This document shows positions 25,886 through 34,294 of a stretch of DNA of 42,170 nucleotides, in pieces; the stretch's first letter is position 1; every line of letters begins with the position of its first letter. The translations under genes were made by a program, and so were the position numbers. Under the pieces are notes generated by a model that was given only the letters and a program-made list of their open reading frames with translations, searched no databases and was not told the origin of the DNA. The DNA lies in the NCBI GenBank assembly GCA_015057365.1, contig SVEN01000021.1, forward strand, positions 1-42,170. Reading direction: 5' to 3'. The DNA is from Lachnospiraceae bacterium (GTDB lineage Bacteria; Bacillota; Clostridia; Lachnospirales; Lachnospiraceae).

Positions 25886-26515
25886 CTACGAATTCTTCAT
25901 AATCACCGCTTCCACAATATCTGCCGCATGTTCACAGGCATCCATACAACGCTCCAAATAGGAATAAATATCACGCCATGCAATGACGGTCAGCGCATCC
26001 TCCTCGCCTGTGTGAAGAGATCTCATCCCCTCAATATACAAGTTATCGCCCTTCTCCTCCAAATCATTAATCTGAATCAAATACTCCTTCAGCTTGGTAG
26101 ACTTACGGAATTCCGGGAACTCCTCCATGGCAGTCTTGAGAGCATCGCAAGCCTCAATAACAAGGTCTGTCATCTCGATTGCATTCTGCTTCACCGTATC
26201 AATATTGCAAATGTAAATCCGCAAAAACACATCTTCGATGGTATCCGTAATATCGTCCAGATTCTGCGACAAAGAAACAATATCCTCCCGCTCGATTGGG
26301 GTAATAAACGCCTTGTTCAACATATGCATCAGCTCATGCTTTTTCATATCGGCCTCATGCTCGATCTCATGAATCTGCTCCCGTTTTTTCGCCATATCTG
26401 CCTTAGAATAATGCTTTAAGGTTTCACCTAACAGCGTTGCCGCACGCTGAGAGCACTCCACACACGCAATAAAATTATCAAAGTAGTAACGGTCACCTTT
26501 TTTCGCCATAATCAT
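25886..26515 (-). CDS. DUF47 / PhoU-like protein, Pit accessory
   Basis: A 209-residue, largely helical soluble protein with the DUF47 pattern: YYFDNFIACVECSQRAA at the N terminus, KREQIHEIEHEADMKKHELMHMLNKAF (a metal-binding E-x-x-H-E-A-D helix) and TPIEREDIVSLSQNLDDITD (second, symmetric helix). These are two PhoU-like three-helix repeats. DUF47 proteins are usually encoded next to Pit phosphate transporters and are thought to regulate them; that is also the context here. The ATG follows AAAGGAGAATGATT, 44 bp after the Pit gene. Confidence 0.93.
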   Translation of the reverse strand: MIMAKKGDRYYFDNFIACVECSQRAATLLGETLKHYSKADMAKKREQIHEIEHEADMKKHELMHMLNKAFITPIEREDIVSLSQNLDDITDTIEDVFLRIYICNIDTVKQNAIEMTDLVIEACDALKTAMEEFPEFRKSTKLKEYLIQINDLEEKGDNLYIEGMRSLHTGEEDALTVIAWRDIYSYLERCMDACEHAADIVEAVIMKNS

Positions 26516-26559
26516 TCTCCTTTAAACTATGTATTCTTTCCATGTCCTATTCCAAATCC

Positions 26560-27612
26560 CTATGCCAGCAACATAAACAACTGTGCCATCAAAAAACCGA
26601 TGAGTCCGCACCCCGGAAAGGTCAATATCCAGGTCAGCACCATCTCCTTCACCACACCGAAATTAATGGCCGACAAACGTTTTACCGCGCCAACGCCCAT
26701 AATCGCCGTAGTCTTCGTATGTGTCGTACTGACCGGAATACCGAAGGTGGAAGATAAAAACAAACAAAAGCTTGCCGCGATATCCGCGGAAAAGCCTTGG
26801 AATTTTTCCAAACGCACCATATCCATACCGACAGACTTAATAATCTTCTTTCCGCCGATGGAAGTTCCCAATCCCATCACCACAGAACAAAGAAGCATCA
26901 TCCAGAACGGAGGCTGTACCGCCGTGGTGGTATCGGACCCGTTTACCAAAAACAGTGCCAATAAAAGCACGCCCATAAACTTCTGTCCGTCCTGGGCACC
27001 GTGCATAAAGGACGTTGCCGCACTGCCCGCAATCTGCGCGCCCGTAAAAAACTTGTTGGTCTTTCGGCGCTCCATGTTCTTACAAAGAAAAATCGTCATC
27101 TTCGACGCACCGTATCCGCTGGCAAAACCGAGAATACTGGAAAGGCCCAAACCATAGATAACCTTCATCCATTCCGCCGGATTGATTCCGGAAAGACCTC
27201 CCTGCAAGGAAATTGCCGCACCGGACAGGCCCGCTATGAGCGCATGGCTTTCACTGGTCGGTATTCCGAAATACCAGGCCGCTACCGCCCATACCACTAT
27301 GGCAAACATAGCCGCACATAGGGCAATCAATGCCTTTTTGTTATCTCCGTTAAAATTCACCATGTTCTTGATTGTCATCGCCACTGTAGTGTTCACCAGA
27401 GACATTACCAGCACACCTAAAAAGTTACATACCGCCGACATAAAAATTGCTATTCCTGCCGGCATACTTCTTGTGGCTACGCAAGTGGCAATCGCATTCG
27501 GGGCATCGGTCCAGCCGTTTACAAAAATAACCCCCAATGTTAACAGTACCGCAATCAGCAATACCGGGTTCTCCAACATCTGTTCTAAGAAGTAGGAAAA
27601 CGAAATATTCAT
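26560..27612 (-). CDS. Inorganic phosphate transporter, PiT family
   Basis: A 350-residue membrane protein with the two inverted PiT repeats: VNGWTDAPNAIATCVATRSM (about 34-53) and the C-terminal copy GIPVSTTHTKTTAIMGVGAV. GIPTSESHALIAGLSGAA is the other conserved hairpin. PiT proteins carry metal-phosphate with H+ or Na+ into the cell. An in-frame ATG further upstream is ignored because the ATG at 27612 has AGGAGG 7 nt before it. A hairpin lies immediately 5' of that ribosome site and a PHO-box-like repeat precedes the -10, suggesting induction by phosphate limitation. Confidence 0.94.
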   Translation of the reverse strand: MNISFSYFLEQMLENPVLLIAVLLTLGVIFVNGWTDAPNAIATCVATRSMPAGIAIFMSAVCNFLGVLVMSLVNTTVAMTIKNMVNFNGDNKKALIALCAAMFAIVVWAVAAWYFGIPTSESHALIAGLSGAAISLQGGLSGINPAEWMKVIYGLGLSSILGFASGYGASKMTIFLCKNMERRKTNKFFTGAQIAGSAATSFMHGAQDGQKFMGVLLLALFLVNGSDTTTAVQPPFWMMLLCSVVMGLGTSIGGKKIIKSVGMDMVRLEKFQGFSADIAASFCLFLSSTFGIPVSTTHTKTTAIMGVGAVKRLSAINFGVVKEMVLTWILTFPGCGLIGFLMAQLFMLLA

Positions 27613-27625
27613 GTACAATCCTCCT

Positions 27626-27648
27626 AAAGCCGGTCTATGACCGGTTTT
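27626..27648 (-). promoter_or_regulatory. Leader hairpin abutting the pit ribosome site
   Basis: AAACCGGTC and GACCGGCTTT pair through an ATA loop directly upstream of AGGAGG. It could stabilise the 5' end of the message or limit ribosome access. Confidence 0.45.
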
Positions 27649-27684
27649 TATGTAAGTCCGCGCCACGTCTGCGAGGACAAGTTT

Positions 27685-27718
27685 AGTATACAGGAAAGTA
27701 CTGTTAAATCTCTGTAAA
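27685..27718 (-). promoter_or_regulatory. PHO-box-like repeats and -10 of the pit operon
   Basis: On the minus strand TTTACA (27718-27713), TTAACA (27707-27702) and TTCCTG (27696-27691) start exactly 11 bp apart, followed at once by TATACT (27690-27685). PhoP boxes in Bacillus are TT(A/C/T)ACA-type hexamers repeated every 11 bp just upstream of a -10 with no good -35, as here. Only two of the three are close matches. Confidence 0.5.
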
Positions 27719-27750
27719 GCACTTTGTGGGTTTTGTTAAAAACATATAAA

Positions 27751-27781
27751 GAGCGTAGTTCCTTTAAAAAGAACTACGCTC
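27751..27781 (-). terminator. Terminator of the GH2 gene
   Basis: A perfect 11-bp stem (GAGCGTAGTTC with its complement) encloses a 9-nt A/T-rich loop; TTTATATG follows on the minus strand. It lies 50 bp after the GH2 stop. Confidence 0.75.
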
Positions 27782-27802
27782 AAAATAGCACTTCCTGTTC
27801 TT

Positions 27803-27832
27803 GCGCGGCGGCATCGGGCACCGCCCCCGCGC
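27803..27832 (-). other. GC-rich hairpin overlapping the GH2 stop codon
   Basis: GCGCGGCGG pairs with CCGCC and CCGCGC (one bulged C) around a 9-nt loop; the outer base of the stem touches the TAG stop codon. It stands out from the local composition and may protect the 3' end. Confidence 0.5.
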
Positions 27833-30800
27833 TATTCAAAACGGAACCACTTAAAGTCAAACTTACAGCCCGGCAGGAACACAAAGTTTACCGTCACTTT
27901 CCCGGTTACTTTCAGGAACTCAAATACCCGCTCCGCATATTCCTTACCTCCGGCAAATTCCGCCACCTCGTTTACATCCCCATTTTCCGTGTTAAACCGT
28001 ACATGAATGGTATTTACCGGCAAATCGCTCTTACCGCAAATCGTCAGTTTTGTCGTTCCCTTCTCTCCGAAGTCCATCTCTTCAAAGACCACAGTTACGT
28101 TGTTACCGATGCCGGTAATCCCATCCTCCTCCACCGTAAACGTATCCCCGTAAATCGATGTATATTCCTTTGCGGATAGCGTTTCATAGGCCTTTTCTTT
28201 TTTCGTAAACACAAACCCTTTCAGGTGAATCTTATTCTCCGTTACAAAACTGATACTCGTAACGCCCTTGAACTTTCTCGGAAGCTTGTAGGTACGCTCC
28301 TGATAGGTATTCCAGATAGACGGCACATGGTAAGTGATTACATCTACAAGTTCACTTTCCGCATCCTGAGGCGCACCTTCCCATATCTCTATTTTGACCG
28401 CCACGCTACCCAGTTCGAAAATCGGAAGCGTTATCTCATCCGCCCCGTAGTCTCCGAAGTCTACGTTATCGTAAGTCACGGTAGTCTTTCCGTCTCTGGC
28501 GGTTGCCACGCCCCGTTCGTTACCGTTGGTCACCACACCGTCATACCGGGTAAACAGGCTCCCTGAAACAAGCTCATACGGATTCAGAAATGCAGTTCCG
28601 ATACCCTCTATGGTAACGTCCGTATCGGAAATCAAACGAATCTTATCTCCGCCGTTTTTCGCATTACAACGTACCCGCACTTCACCGTCACCAAGTGCTG
28701 TCAGCTTCACTTTCTTCCCGAAAGCAAGACCACTCTCCTTGCTGAAGGAGGACTCTCCCGTCTCCGCATCCGTCAGCTTCGCTATATTGGAATCCACGCC
28801 TCCGTTGTTGGTCACACGCCATAAGATGTCCCGATAGGTCGCATTCTCCGGATACACCTTCGCCGTAAGTACTACCTCTTTATGCTCTGCATCCAACCGG
28901 TTCGTTCCCTCCGGCACAATATCGATGCGACGCACCGGTACCTCCTCTGCCGTTCGTTTCTTCCATTCGTTCACAAATACCGTGTCTTTCTTTGCCAGCC
29001 ATCTTGCTTCCGCTACCACATTGTCCTCCGTGGCAGACACTCCCTCCGATCCCTCACACATCTCGGCATGCAACGAAATCCGCGCCTCCGGAAGTCCCAC
29101 AGAAGTCGCCTTTACTATGATCTCTCCGTACTTCTTCGTTGCGGCAATGACTGCCAAGAGCTTACCAGAGAACAGTCTTCTGCTTGTTGCTTTATAATTA
29201 TCAAAATCCGTACTGTCTCCGTTATCAAGGCCGACCAGACGTCCCGGTCCTTCCACAGAAACATGAACACGATTGGTCGCATTCTTTACCGGATATCCGT
29301 TCGCATCCTCCGTGCCGATTTCCACAAAAATCAGGTCTTGCCCATCCGCTTTCATCGTCATACGCTCCGGCTTTAATACAAGCCTTGCCGGGTCTCCGAA
29401 GGAATGCTCGGTATCTCTTGCTATCTCCATACCATTCCCATCGTAAGCCACCGCCGTAATCTCTCCCGGCACATACGGTATCCGCCAGTGCCCCAGAAGT
29501 TGCTTTCCGTTTTCATGGTCTATATCATAGCTTCCTTTTGAAGCTCCGTTTACAAACAGTTCCACCCGCGGTGCATTAGAGCACACCCGCACATCCACCG
29601 TCTGTCCCAAAGAAAAGTCCCAATACGGGAATACATGCACCATCGGTGCCTTCCTATAATCCGTCCACTCCGCCTGATACATATATGCCTGGTCCTTAAA
29701 AAAGCCTGCCGTATCAATCTGCCCGAAATACGAATTCTTCGTATGGTACGGGGTTGGCTCGCCGATATAGTCAAACCCGGTCCAGATAAACTGTCCCAAG
29801 GAAAATTTCGCATCTCTGTCGGAGAAAATACAATGTTCTGTGGACTTTGCTCCCCAGCTGGTGGTCGCATTTCCGAGCGATGAGCACTGCTCATCATCAT
29901 CGCACAATACCGACTGCGCAAACGGGAAACGATAAATTCCCCGGCTCTGTACCGTAGAACCGGTCTCGCTGCCGTAAATGTACCAGTCCGGATGCTCTTT
30001 ATGATGCTTCTCATAACACATCTCACCGTAATTGTAACCCGCATACTTTACATAATCCGCGCACTTCTGTGCGTTTTCCCACGGCATATAATTGGAACCG
30101 ATGGTCACCGGCGCATTCTCCAACGGGTCATGGAGTCGCACTGCCTCCGTCAGATATTTCGCAATCTCCAAGCCATGTTCGTCCGCATGGGTATCATAAA
30201 TCTCGTTGCCGATGCTCCACATAAGGAGAGACGGATGATTTCGGTCCCGTCGAACCCAGCTAGCCACATCTACATGATACCAATCCTTAAAAAAGCGCGC
30301 ATAATCATAAGGCGTCTTCGACCGTTCCCACATATCAAAGGCCTCCGCCACCACCAAAAATCCCATCTCATCCGCCAGTTCCATAAACTCTTTCGCCGGC
30401 ATATTGTGGGAGGTGCGGAATGCATTCACGCCCATTTTCCGTAGCTTCTCAAACTTTCTTCGCAATGCCGCCTTGTTAAAAGCCGCACCGAGGCATCCCA
30501 AATCATGATGCTCGCAAACACCGTTTAACTTTATATGTCGTCCGTTCAGATACAGACCTTTTTCCGTAGTAAACACAAGCTTGCGGAAACCGATGGATTG
30601 TCTCGTCTCATCCACTACCGTTTCGTTCTTGACGAGCTCCGTCACCAGGGTATACAATACCGGATTCTCAATATCCCAACACTCCGGCTTCTTCACAAAA
30701 AGTTCCTGCGTATCCGTAACAAAAGCTCCCGTAAGCGGGCTTCCTTCGCTTTCTGCCACTACCGCTCCCTCTGGTGAAAGCACCCGGTGTCTGACATTCA

Positions 30801-31437
30801 CACCGCTCACATCGCCGGTTGCCGCAAGCACTTCCAATAAATTATCCCTACAAGCCCCGGCCGTGTCTTCCACCGCCAAAGCTCCCAGGTTTGTTCCTGC
30901 ACCGCATTCCGCTTCCGTCGTCACCGTCACCACATAATCCCCGTTATGCTCCCGGGTATGTACATACACACCGTCACTTGCCAGATGCACCTGCGGTCTC
31001 GTAACCAGCCACACATTCCGGTAAATTCCCGCGCCGGAATACCAGCGGGAATTCGGACTTTGATGCCGCACCTGCACATAGACCGTATTCTCTCCCTCGC
31101 ATAAAGCATCCGTAATATCAACTTCAAATGCAGAATATCCATACTTCCAGTCATATACACGCTTCTCATTCACATACACGGTACAATTCATATAAACACC
31201 GTCAAACCGCAGGGATACCCGCTCCCCCGACGCCCCTTTTCCTATATCATAGGAAAAGCCTTTCCGATACCAGCCTTCTCCATCCCTATATAAATCCTCC
31301 GCATCATAAATCAGCCAGTCGTGAGGCAAATCTATCTCCTGCCAAGCATTCGTTTCTTCCCACACCGCATTTACCGGTGTTTCCAACGGTTTCTCACCAA
31401 ACATCCAGTTATCGTTCCACAGCCTTTTCTTCGTCAT
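27832..31437 (-). CDS. Glycoside hydrolase family 2 protein (beta-galactosidase-like), multidomain
   Basis: A 1201-residue protein with the GH2 order: sugar-binding domain (KRLWNDNWMFG ... DLPHDW, about 1-150), immunoglobulin-like domain (about 150-290), TIM barrel (about 290-600) and long C-terminal beta domains. KLNGVCEHHDLG and FRTSHNMP mark the barrel entry; WSIGNEIYD holds the acid/base Glu412 and YGSETGSTV the nucleophile Glu491. Beyond residue 650 come DUF4982-like, Big-like (DGQDLIFVEIGTEDANGYPVKN) and CBM-like parts. No signal peptide is visible, so it acts in the cytoplasm. Substrate may be a beta-galactoside or beta-glucuronide; the family alone cannot decide. The ATG follows GGGAGG. 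Confidence 0.92.
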   Translation of the reverse strand: MTKKRLWNDNWMFGEKPLETPVNAVWEETNAWQEIDLPHDWLIYDAEDLYRDGEGWYRKGFSYDIGKGASGERVSLRFDGVYMNCTVYVNEKRVYDWKYGYSAFEVDITDALCEGENTVYVQVRHQSPNSRWYSGAGIYRNVWLVTRPQVHLASDGVYVHTREHNGDYVVTVTTEAECGAGTNLGALAVEDTAGACRDNLLEVLAATGDVSGVNVRHRVLSPEGAVVAESEGSPLTGAFVTDTQELFVKKPECWDIENPVLYTLVTELVKNETVVDETRQSIGFRKLVFTTEKGLYLNGRHIKLNGVCEHHDLGCLGAAFNKAALRRKFEKLRKMGVNAFRTSHNMPAKEFMELADEMGFLVVAEAFDMWERSKTPYDYARFFKDWYHVDVASWVRRDRNHPSLLMWSIGNEIYDTHADEHGLEIAKYLTEAVRLHDPLENAPVTIGSNYMPWENAQKCADYVKYAGYNYGEMCYEKHHKEHPDWYIYGSETGSTVQSRGIYRFPFAQSVLCDDDEQCSSLGNATTSWGAKSTEHCIFSDRDAKFSLGQFIWTGFDYIGEPTPYHTKNSYFGQIDTAGFFKDQAYMYQAEWTDYRKAPMVHVFPYWDFSLGQTVDVRVCSNAPRVELFVNGASKGSYDIDHENGKQLLGHWRIPYVPGEITAVAYDGNGMEIARDTEHSFGDPARLVLKPERMTMKADGQDLIFVEIGTEDANGYPVKNATNRVHVSVEGPGRLVGLDNGDSTDFDNYKATSRRLFSGKLLAVIAATKKYGEIIVKATSVGLPEARISLHAEMCEGSEGVSATEDNVVAEARWLAKKDTVFVNEWKKRTAEEVPVRRIDIVPEGTNRLDAEHKEVVLTAKVYPENATYRDILWRVTNNGGVDSNIAKLTDAETGESSFSKESGLAFGKKVKLTALGDGEVRVRCNAKNGGDKIRLISDTDVTIEGIGTAFLNPYELVSGSLFTRYDGVVTNGNERGVATARDGKTTVTYDNVDFGDYGADEITLPIFELGSVAVKIEIWEGAPQDAESELVDVITYHVPSIWNTYQERTYKLPRKFKGVTSISFVTENKIHLKGFVFTKKEKAYETLSAKEYTSIYGDTFTVEEDGITGIGNNVTVVFEEMDFGEKGTTKLTICGKSDLPVNTIHVRFNTENGDVNEVAEFAGGKEYAERVFEFLKVTGKVTVNFVFLPGCKFDFKWFRFE

Positions 31438-31640
31438 TTGAACCGCCTCCCTCGAATCTTTTCAATGCCTTCACACCGCTTTAGCGCTCTCCCTCTATTA
31501 CCGTTTATTTTATCACATTTTCTTCCGAAAAACAAAGACAACTTCATAACACAAACCACAAGATTGTTGTATCTTTATTTCAAAAACATGCTATACTAAA
31601 TAACTGCGAGAGTTAGGATGATCATAGATTACTTCCCAAC

Positions 31641-31679
31641 AAAAAAGAGAGTGCCGTTTTATCGACACTCTCTTTTTTT
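31641..31679 (-). terminator. Strong bidirectional terminator between the AraC-GGDEF and GH2 genes
   Basis: A stem of about 13 bp (AAAAAAGAGAGTG with CACTCTCTTTTTTT) has A-runs and T-runs on both sides. It ends the ABC-exporter/AraC transcript, 33 bp after the AraC-GGDEF stop. Confidence 0.9.
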
Positions 31680-31711
31680 ATAGCGGAAAACATTCTTCTC
31701 CCCAGCTCATT

Positions 31712-32512
31712 CTATTGTTTTACTTCCTGAATGGCATCATGCAACTGTTCAAACAAATCGTTATACCGAATGCGTTCCGAGGAAAGCTTCGTTACCGCAA
31801 TGTGAAGTCCGAGGGGTATCTCCTGTTCCTCAAATACAAACGGTTTTCCGTTGCTTGCTCTGATACGCTCCGCAATTCCTTCCGCATAGGCCACATCCTC
31901 ACTGTCCGTTAACAACGTAAACTCGTCTCCGCCGATACGGAAAATGACATCTTCCGCTCCGGCCTCCGCCTCCATCCGGCGCAAAGACTCTAAAATCGCC
32001 AAATCTCCCGCCTTGTGGGAAATCTCATTAATCGGTACCAAATGTTCGATGTCACTGCATACAAAATAACAATTCCTTCTCGTCTGAAACAGCTCATACA
32101 ATTCACTGATATCTACGTTTTTTCGGGCAAAGTTCTCTCCCTCCCGCTGCAGTGGGGTATATAACCGCGGAAACAACGTAAAATGCCGCGGATTTTCCTT
32201 AAACTCCGACGGGTTGCAGTCCCACACCTTTTTAAAAGCCCTGGAAAAGGACTCATTGGTACTGTACCCATAGGTAAGCGCCACCTCCAATACGCTTATT
32301 TCCGGCCTTTCCCGCATCATACGGGCTGCCAGAGTCATCCTCCTGCGAACCACATAGTCATGGACACTCATATGATTCAAATTTCGAAAAAGCTTCTCTA
32401 AAGCAGCCTTGGAACAGTAACAGGCCTTTGCTACATCCTCCGTTTTAATCTCCGACGATAAATTGGACTCGATATATTCAAATGCCGCTGTTAACAGTTC
32501 CATTTTATTCAT
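31712..32512 (-). CDS. AraC-type DNA-binding domain fused to a GGDEF domain
   Basis: In this 266-residue protein residues 1-110 are an AraC/XylS double helix-turn-helix: ACYCSKAALEKLFRNLNHMSVHDYVVRRRM (first HTH) and ISVLEVALTYGYSTNESFSRAFKKVWDCNPSEF (second HTH). Residues from about 130 resemble a diguanylate cyclase domain: CSDIEHLVPINEISHKAGD and then FRIGGDEFTLL, keeping the GGDEF signature in an otherwise short domain. Canonical GGDEF domains make cyclic di-GMP; here it may instead sense a nucleotide. The start is 3 nt after the ABC exporter stop, so it is cotranscribed and may regulate the exporter. Confidence 0.85.
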   Translation of the reverse strand: MNKMELLTAAFEYIESNLSSEIKTEDVAKACYCSKAALEKLFRNLNHMSVHDYVVRRRMTLAARMMRERPEISVLEVALTYGYSTNESFSRAFKKVWDCNPSEFKENPRHFTLFPRLYTPLQREGENFARKNVDISELYELFQTRRNCYFVCSDIEHLVPINEISHKAGDLAILESLRRMEAEAGAEDVIFRIGGDEFTLLTDSEDVAYAEGIAERIRASNGKPFVFEEQEIPLGLHIAVTKLSSERIRYNDLFEQLHDAIQEVKQ

Positions 32513-32515
32513 GAT

Positions 32516-34294
32516 TTACTCCTCCGTCTCCTGATACCAGTTCGCCTGTAGTGCAAACATCCGGGCATACTCCCCGTTCTGCTCCATCAATGCAGCATGG
32601 CTTCCCGCTTCCGTAATTTCTCCCGATTTCATAAATAAAATGTAATCGCAGACAGCCGTACTCTGTAGTCGGTGGGAAATCATCAGCATCGTTTTCTGCT
32701 CCATCATAGTATATATTTTATCATATAATTTCTTTTCTGCAATAGGATCAAGAGCAGAAGTCGGTTCATCCAGTATCATGATCGGGGCATTTTTAAAATC
32801 AGCCCGGGCAATGGAAAGCTTTTGTCGTTCTCCTCCGGAGAAATTTACTCCATCCGGCAAATACTCTCTGGTTATCGATGTATCTATCCCCTTCGGCAGT
32901 TTCTCTATTTTTTCCCAAAGCTCCAAACGTTCCAACACCTTCCGGATTTTCTCCTTATCTTCCGGATTTTCTGTCAGACCGATGTTCTCTCCGATAGTAA
33001 ACGCCATCAGATTAAAATCTTGAAACACCGTGGAAAACAAACGATAATAGTCCTCCTGACGTAATGTCAGATAATCTTTCCCATCCACCAAAATACGTCC
33101 TTTGGTCGGCGTATAAAACCGCATCAAAAGCTTAATCAGAGTGGTCTTTCCGGAGCCGTTTTCTCCTACAATCGCAAACTTATCTCCTTCCTTTATCACC
33201 AGATTGATATCCTTTAAGGTATACTCTTCGGCGCCTTCATAACGGAACCATACGTGTTCGAACACAATGGTCCCGAATTGTTCGGACACCGGCTCTGTTT
33301 CCAATTCCTTGTCCCCATCCTCCAAAGCCAGATAGTCTTTAAAATCCTTTAACCGTTCTCCCTGCCAGTTCACTGCGGCAAAGCTGGTAAACAGTCCGCT
33401 AAACGCCCCGGAGAACACCAGCACCAGGTTGATATACAAACTGATATCTCCGATGTTTACCTTCCCGTCAAAATACTCCCGTCCCACCAATAAATACAAG
33501 AATAACAGCTGGATTACTACAATTCCCACACCGATTAACCGGTCTGCCAGGAAATACCTTTGCTTCTGCCGTTGAATCTGAAATACCTCCTGCTCTCTGT
33601 CACTGTATTTCTCCTGAAAAAAGTCCGTAGCGGAAAATACACGAATCTCCTTTCCTGCCACATAATCCAACATCGTATCCAGAAAATAATCAATTCTACG
33701 TTGCGGCTGATAGCTTTTTTGTTCCTGTTCATAATTCTTCTTTTGAAAATAGTTACTAACTATGTAATTCAATGCCGCAAACGGCACTACCACCAACAAA
33801 ATCAACGGATTTACCATGGTAAATACCGCAGCACAGCTAACCATTTTGATTAGATTAGAACCGAAATCCGTCACGGATTCACCTACCAACTGTACCGCAG
33901 AAGCTCCTCGGGCCGCACGCATCCGCAACTCCGCCATCTTCGGGCTTTCCGCTTTTTCATAACGCATCCCCAGCGTCTTATCTGCTAACATCACATCGAA
34001 AGTGTTACACATGGAAAGATAATGTTTGCTGCGATGCCACATAACAAACGCATCCGCAATCTGCAATACCGTTAATATTCCCAACAAAGTACACGCCGCA
34101 AGAACCGCTTTTTTCCCGTTCTGCTCCGACACAGCCAAATTAATTACCTCACTGACCAGATTTGCGTTTACAAAAGGAATCAGCGCCATAATTACCATGG
34201 ATGAAAACAAAAATCCCAAATATGGTTTGTCCATCCGAAACAGGATTTTGATGCTGTCCGCCATAACCGAAATTATTCTGCTATATTTCTTCAT
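32516..34294 (-). CDS. ABC exporter, fused permease-ATPase (second half-transporter)
   Basis: A 592-residue type IV ABC exporter half. The N-terminal 320 residues hold about six membrane helices. The ATPase has IVGENGSGKTTLIKL (Walker A), FSGGERQKLSIARA (signature) and IMILDEPTSALDP (Walker B). The open frame extends upstream, but the ATG at 34294 follows GGGAGGGG and overlaps the last 14 bases of the partner gene, indicating coupled translation. With the partner it would form a heterodimeric exporter; the cargo (drug, lipid or peptide) is unknown. Confidence 0.92.
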   Translation of the reverse strand: MKKYSRIISVMADSIKILFRMDKPYLGFLFSSMVIMALIPFVNANLVSEVINLAVSEQNGKKAVLAACTLLGILTVLQIADAFVMWHRSKHYLSMCNTFDVMLADKTLGMRYEKAESPKMAELRMRAARGASAVQLVGESVTDFGSNLIKMVSCAAVFTMVNPLILLVVVPFAALNYIVSNYFQKKNYEQEQKSYQPQRRIDYFLDTMLDYVAGKEIRVFSATDFFQEKYSDREQEVFQIQRQKQRYFLADRLIGVGIVVIQLLFLYLLVGREYFDGKVNIGDISLYINLVLVFSGAFSGLFTSFAAVNWQGERLKDFKDYLALEDGDKELETEPVSEQFGTIVFEHVWFRYEGAEEYTLKDINLVIKEGDKFAIVGENGSGKTTLIKLLMRFYTPTKGRILVDGKDYLTLRQEDYYRLFSTVFQDFNLMAFTIGENIGLTENPEDKEKIRKVLERLELWEKIEKLPKGIDTSITREYLPDGVNFSGGERQKLSIARADFKNAPIMILDEPTSALDPIAEKKLYDKIYTMMEQKTMLMISHRLQSTAVCDYILFMKSGEITEAGSHAALMEQNGEYARMFALQANWYQETEE

